From contig JAAVGZ010000061.1 in assembly GCA_014799985.1 (NCBI GenBank), positions 1-14,860 on the forward strand: 14,860 nt of DNA, given 5' to 3'. The position numbers and the translations under genes were made by a program. This stretch comes from Helicobacter sp. (lineage in GTDB: Bacteria; Campylobacterota; Campylobacteria; Campylobacterales; Helicobacteraceae). This document shows, in pieces, positions 13,984-14,860 of the stretch (positions are counted from its first letter, which is position 1; the number at the start of each line of letters is the position of its first letter). The notes under the pieces are model-generated. The model saw only the letters and a program-made list of their open reading frames with translations, made no database searches and was not told the origin of the DNA.

Positions 13984-14349
13984 TTAATAGCGCTGATATT
14001 GTTGTGGATAGGATTGCTGCGGCTGCTGATATTGTTGTTGTGGTTGTTGGTATGGCTGTTGATATTGTTGCTGATAGGGTTGTTGGTAAGGTTGCTGTGG
14101 CAAGATTTCTGAACATTTTGCAGTGGGTTCGCTAAAGACAGTATAATAAAACCTCGTGCAGCTAAATTCTCGATTGCCACAACGTGCAATCCAATAATCA
14201 GGAAGATTTCCTGCTAGTTGCGTTTCTCCTTCAGGAAAAATAATGTATTCTTTTCTACAACCAATCTCCGCAGCCGTAATCTTACGTTGATATTCACAAG
14301 CGCAAAAGAACAATACAAGCACAGAGAGACATAAAATACGTGTTTGCAT
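13984..14349 (-). CDS. Small lipoprotein with Gln/Tyr/Pro-rich repeat tail
   Basis: Function not recognised. The 121-aa product starts at an ATG with AGGAG 6 nt upstream. A signal-like N-terminus (MQTRILCLSVLVLFFCAC) ends in CAC; Cys18 is the probable lipidated residue, although the -3 position is Phe. The mature core of about 65 residues contains four more cysteines (31, 57, 64, 79). DYWIARCGNREFSC (51-64) recalls the W-x-x-x-CG-x-x-x-Y/F-x-C pattern of some bacterial surface lipoproteins; this is weak inference. From residue 85 to the end the protein is almost only Q, P and Y in YQQP-like units. Base composition is visibly AT-richer than the adjoining operon. It is monocistronic, and it lies between repeat clusters. 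Confidence 0.72.
   Translation of the reverse strand: MQTRILCLSVLVLFFCACEYQRKITAAEIGCRKEYIIFPEGETQLAGNLPDYWIARCGNREFSCTRFYYTVFSEPTAKCSEILPQQPYQQPYQQQYQQPYQQPQQQYQQPQQSYPQQYQRY
13987..14097 (-). repeat. In-gene 12-nt-like repeats encoding YQQP units
   Basis: The 3' part of the lipoprotein gene consists of degenerate units of CAA/CAG and TAT/TAC triplets with CCN, giving runs such as QQPYQQPYQQQYQQPYQQ. Since units are multiples of three, slippage would change the tail length without a frameshift. Seen directly. Confidence 0.7.
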
Positions 14350-14380
14350 TTGGTGCTCCTTCTGGGTATCCTAAGTATCA

Positions 14381-14386
14381 ATAATA
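14381..14386 (-). promoter_or_regulatory. Possible -10 box for the small lipoprotein gene
   Basis: The minus strand reads TATTAT 32 bp before the ATG, preceded by T-rich sequence (TTTTTATGC, TTTTTGCG). This fits the T-rich upstream pattern of Campylobacterota housekeeping promoters. No clear -35 is visible. Confidence 0.35.
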
Positions 14387-14503
14387 CACGCAAAAAGCAT
14401 AAAAATGGCTGAAATGATTGCGGCTTTTGAGCGCGCCATTGTTTGCGTTGTGGCTCATCAACGTTTTTGTTGGTATTCGGGTTGCATTGAGCAAGATTCC
14501 AAA

Positions 14504-14588
14504 TGTCATTGCAAGTGAATCAATCGGTTGCCCATGAATGTTTGATGTGTTCGATTGCCACGCTCGCATGTTGTTTGCTGCAATGATG
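14504..14588. repeat. Degenerate palindromic repeat element
   Basis: TGTCATTGCAAG (14504-14515) faces a decayed TGCAATGATGA (about 14578-14588). Between them CGGTTGCCCATGAATG and TCGATTGCCACGCTCG recall the interiors of the intact elements. It appears to be an old, mutated member of the family. Its right end marks the point where inverted homology to the left arm stops. Confidence 0.5.
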
Positions 14589-14615
14589 AGAAAATAATAC
14601 GAAGCGATAATCTTG

Positions 14616-14719
14616 TGTCATTGCGAGGGCTAGCGTTGCAATCAACGGGCAAAGAATCCCCATGATTCTAGCTTCGCGCACGGTTGATTGCCATGAGGCT
14701 AGCGCCTCTCGCAATGACA
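14616..14719. repeat. Palindromic repeat element, right copy (three nested stems)
   Basis: Three nested perfect stems are visible: TGTCATTGCGAG (14616-14627) with CTCGCAATGACA (14708-14719); GCAATCAAC (14638-14646) with GTTGATTGC (14683-14691); and AGAATC (14653-14658) with GATTCT (14664-14669) around a 5-nt loop. Total length is 104 bp. It is the best preserved member of the family and would fold as a long hairpin on either strand. Confidence 0.8.
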
Positions 14720-14769
14720 ATTGCCAGATTCTCTAAGAATCCCCAACAACAAAGCAAACAATCCCCAAT

Positions 14770-14817
14770 AAAAAGCGCGCGCAAAGCTATGGCGAAGCCA
14801 CAGCACAGCGCCGCTTT
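14770..14817 (-). terminator. Intrinsic terminator-like hairpin, minus strand
   Basis: This is the inverted copy of the hairpin at 1-48. Read on the minus strand, a GC-rich stem with a CTGTGGCTTCGCCATAG cap (one mismatch) is followed by TTTTT (14770-14774 on the plus strand is AAAAA). It would end a transcript entering from the right of the window. It may be only a component of the repeat. Confidence 0.45.
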
Positions 14818-14860
14818 GGATTCCACAATCTTTGATTCTCCATTGCTCTTTAATCTTGAC

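Larger units (their letters stand above)
14580..14817. repeat. Right arm of the long inverted repeat
   Basis: Reverse complement of this stretch matches the left edge of the window: 14760-14817 matches 1-58 (57 of 58 identical), and 14580-14719 matches about 228-367 plus the outer flank before 76. A 22-bp stretch here with a second copy of TTGGGGATT (about 14737-14759) is lacking on the left. The differences near 14587-14605 against 341-359 are all transitions. Confidence 0.8.
14350..14860. other. Gene-free repeat region at the right edge
   Basis: I found no credible gene in these 511 bases. Contents from left to right are: the lipoprotein upstream region with a possible promoter (about 14381-14386); about 100 bp of unassigned sequence (about 14402-14500); a degenerate palindromic element (14504-14588); an intact element (14616-14719); and the 58-bp terminal inverted repeat with hairpin (14760-14817). 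The final 43 bp are unassigned and may belong to the repeat. Short open frames here translate the repeat and should not be called. Confidence 0.7.

Noticed and set aside
1..14860. Composite transposon bounded by inverted repeats
   Set aside because: There is no transposase gene, the enclosed genes are core housekeeping genes in conserved order, and no target-site duplication can be assessed from this window.

Overview
This window looks like a chromosomal segment from a Campylobacterota bacterium, most likely an enterohepatic-type Helicobacter. The evidence is protein-level resemblance, the cheY-prmA-ftsH-(x)-pssA order known from the H. pylori motility/stress operon, and tlyA next to ribF as in H. 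pylori. Two features differ from H. pylori. Histidine biosynthesis genes (hisH, hisA) are present, and the coding DNA is GC-rich (codons rich in GCG, CGC and GAG), unlike the ~39% GC of H. pylori. Genus assignment is inference.

Layout. Positions 1-388 hold no gene, only dispersed palindromic repeats. From 13836 down to 389 lie fifteen tightly packed genes, all on the minus strand: ugd, a small lipoprotein gene, tlyA, ribF, cmoA, dapE, a PolB-type 3'-5' exonuclease, a PDC/Cache-like four-TM membrane protein, hisH, hisA, cheY, prmA, ftsH, pssA and pheA. Most junctions are 4-nt or 1-nt overlaps (GTGA/ATGA, TAATG, TGATG), abutting TAAATG junctions, or gaps of at most 21 nt. The one real gap (64 nt) is ahead of cheY and may hold an internal promoter. 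A clear extended -10 promoter (TGTTATAAT) sits just upstream of ugd. Positions 13837-13983 hold that promoter and a half repeat. A separate, AT-richer small lipoprotein gene with a Gln/Tyr/Pro repeat tail lies at 13984-14349 (minus). Positions 14350-14860 are non-coding and full of the same palindromic repeats.

Function. The operon-like block mixes housekeeping roles: nucleotide-sugar oxidation (ugd), rRNA and tRNA modification (tlyA, cmoA), ribosomal protein methylation (prmA), FMN/FAD synthesis (ribF), lysine/diaminopimelate (dapE), histidine (hisH/hisA), phenylalanine (pheA), phospholipid synthesis (pssA), membrane proteolysis (ftsH) and chemotaxis output (cheY). The genes are probably held together by translational coupling rather than by one pathway.

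Most unusual points. The whole block is bracketed by a long inverted repeat (about 1-367 and 14580-14817), whose outer 58 bp match with one mismatch and contain terminator-like hairpins pointing inward. Nested three-tier palindromic repeat elements lie inside it. By direct reading I found no GATC and no GGCC in the entire 14.86 kb, while GATTC/GAATC is strongly over-represented. I saw no phage, transposase, CRISPR, tRNA or rRNA gene.
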